NCBI GenBank assembly: GCA_021776785.1
Contig: JAJFFF010000044.1
Location: 62,001-126,000, forward strand
Source: Planctomycetota bacterium
GTDB taxonomy: Bacteria; Planctomycetota; PLA2
Direction of reading: 5' to 3'
DNA: 64,000 nucleotides
The position numbers and the translations under genes were made by a program. Below the pieces are notes generated by a model. It was not told where the DNA came from. It was given only the letters and a program-made list of their open reading frames with translations, and ran no database searches. Below, piece after piece: positions 63,760 through 64,000 of this stretch (the stretch's first letter is position 1; every line of letters begins with the position of its first letter).

Positions 63760-63917
63760 GGAGGTAAGGAGGGTCGAGGGTTTAATCTCTGCGCTCAAGG
63801 TCGAGTCTTTTAGGTAAGAGATTTTGAGGGTGTGAGGTTGACCGTCCCCTGAGCAATCGAAAGCTAGCTCTGTTTGGGGGGGTGGCAACTAATGACGCCA
63901 AAAAAATGTTCTTGGGA

Positions 63918-64000
63918 CTAAAGAGGCCGCAGCACCAGCTGAATTTTGACCTTGGGTGCGGCTTTGTACGCATCCAAAAACGCCTGTTTCTGGGACCAAT
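63918..64000 (-). CDS. C-terminal end of a gene running off the window
   Basis: The last 26 codons of a minus-strand reading frame, ending at a TAG (63918-63920), read WSQKQAFLDAYKAAPKVKIQ then LVLRPL. The amphipathic, lysine-bearing sequence looks like a natural protein end. Too short to identify. Confidence 0.4.
   Translation of the reverse strand, partial: WSQKQAFLDAYKAAPKVKIQLVLRPL

Noticed and set aside
63459-63888. Several short frames in the last 600 bases
   Set aside because: They lie over repeat element C, the tandem repeat and a hairpin; composition is low-complexity and no start signals are present.

Overview
The window is high-GC (roughly 60-65%) DNA from a Gram-negative bacterium, densely coded, with many 1-4 base gene overlaps (ATGA, GTGA, TAATG) and frequent GTG starts. 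An outer-membrane barrel, several lipobox proteins, ECF sigma/anti-sigma pairs, SpoIIE-type phosphatases, FG-GAP/ASPIC-UnbV proteins and many multihaem cytochromes suggest a Planctomycetota-like or related deep lineage. No rRNA or phylogenetic marker is present, so the taxon is an inference. No tRNA, CRISPR array, integrase or transposase gene was found.

Layout. 1-4.6 kb: the end of a Pel exopolysaccharide operon (pelE, pelF, pelG), with PelG carrying a long acidic tail. 4.6-10.7 kb: a small two-repeat protein, an ECF sigma factor plus VWA-domain operon, and a divergent partner-switching operon (receiver, GAF-PP2C-HATPase, STAS). 10.7-15.6 kb: a large lipoprotein, an M32 carboxypeptidase and pyrH. 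15.6-17.4 kb: a run of tiny membrane proteins that share a C-terminal Phe motif. 17.4-27.9 kb: a ten-kilobase electron-transfer cluster containing a decahaem protein, a b561-like membrane protein, a cyclic-nucleotide-binding 4x[4Fe-4S] protein, a pentahaem protein, a decahaem/beta-propeller lipoprotein and an outer-membrane barrel. 28.0-28.3 kb: a tandem pair of MITE-like elements. 28.3-36 kb: a double HbpS/GlcG lipoprotein and a DUF4129-DUF4350-MoxR-DUF58-SpoIIM-RDD operon. 36-40.6 kb: a membrane protein, a BNR-type lipoprotein and a GAF-PP2C phosphatase.

40.6-46.3 kb holds the most striking single gene: an FG-GAP/ASPIC-UnbV protein interrupted by one in-frame UGA. The UGA is followed immediately by a hairpin very similar to the E. 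coli fdhF SECIS (GGUC apical loop with an unpaired U), so it is called here as a selenoprotein. hemH, a DUF4149 protein, an EIIA-like protein and queF follow. 46.3-51.2 kb: an oligopeptide ABC importer (binding protein plus two permeases with unusually large insertions, no ATPases). 51-56.5 kb: a PLP enzyme, an FAD oxidase, a VOC protein and a saccharopine-dehydrogenase-like enzyme. 56.9-60.4 kb: a kinase-like membrane protein, a phosphoesterase, an ECF sigma factor, an anti-sigma factor and a degenerate HtrA-like PDZ protein with a CXXCH motif, all in one chain. 60.7-64 kb: a zinc-ribbon gene with a duplicated, truncated tail and a HEAT-repeat protein.

Three intergenic spaces (about 36.0, 56.6 and 63.4 kb) hold structurally related elements with nested inverted repeats. 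Two of them share identical termini around AATGCGGTACCGGGTT. They look like a family of non-coding, possibly mobile, structured repeats.
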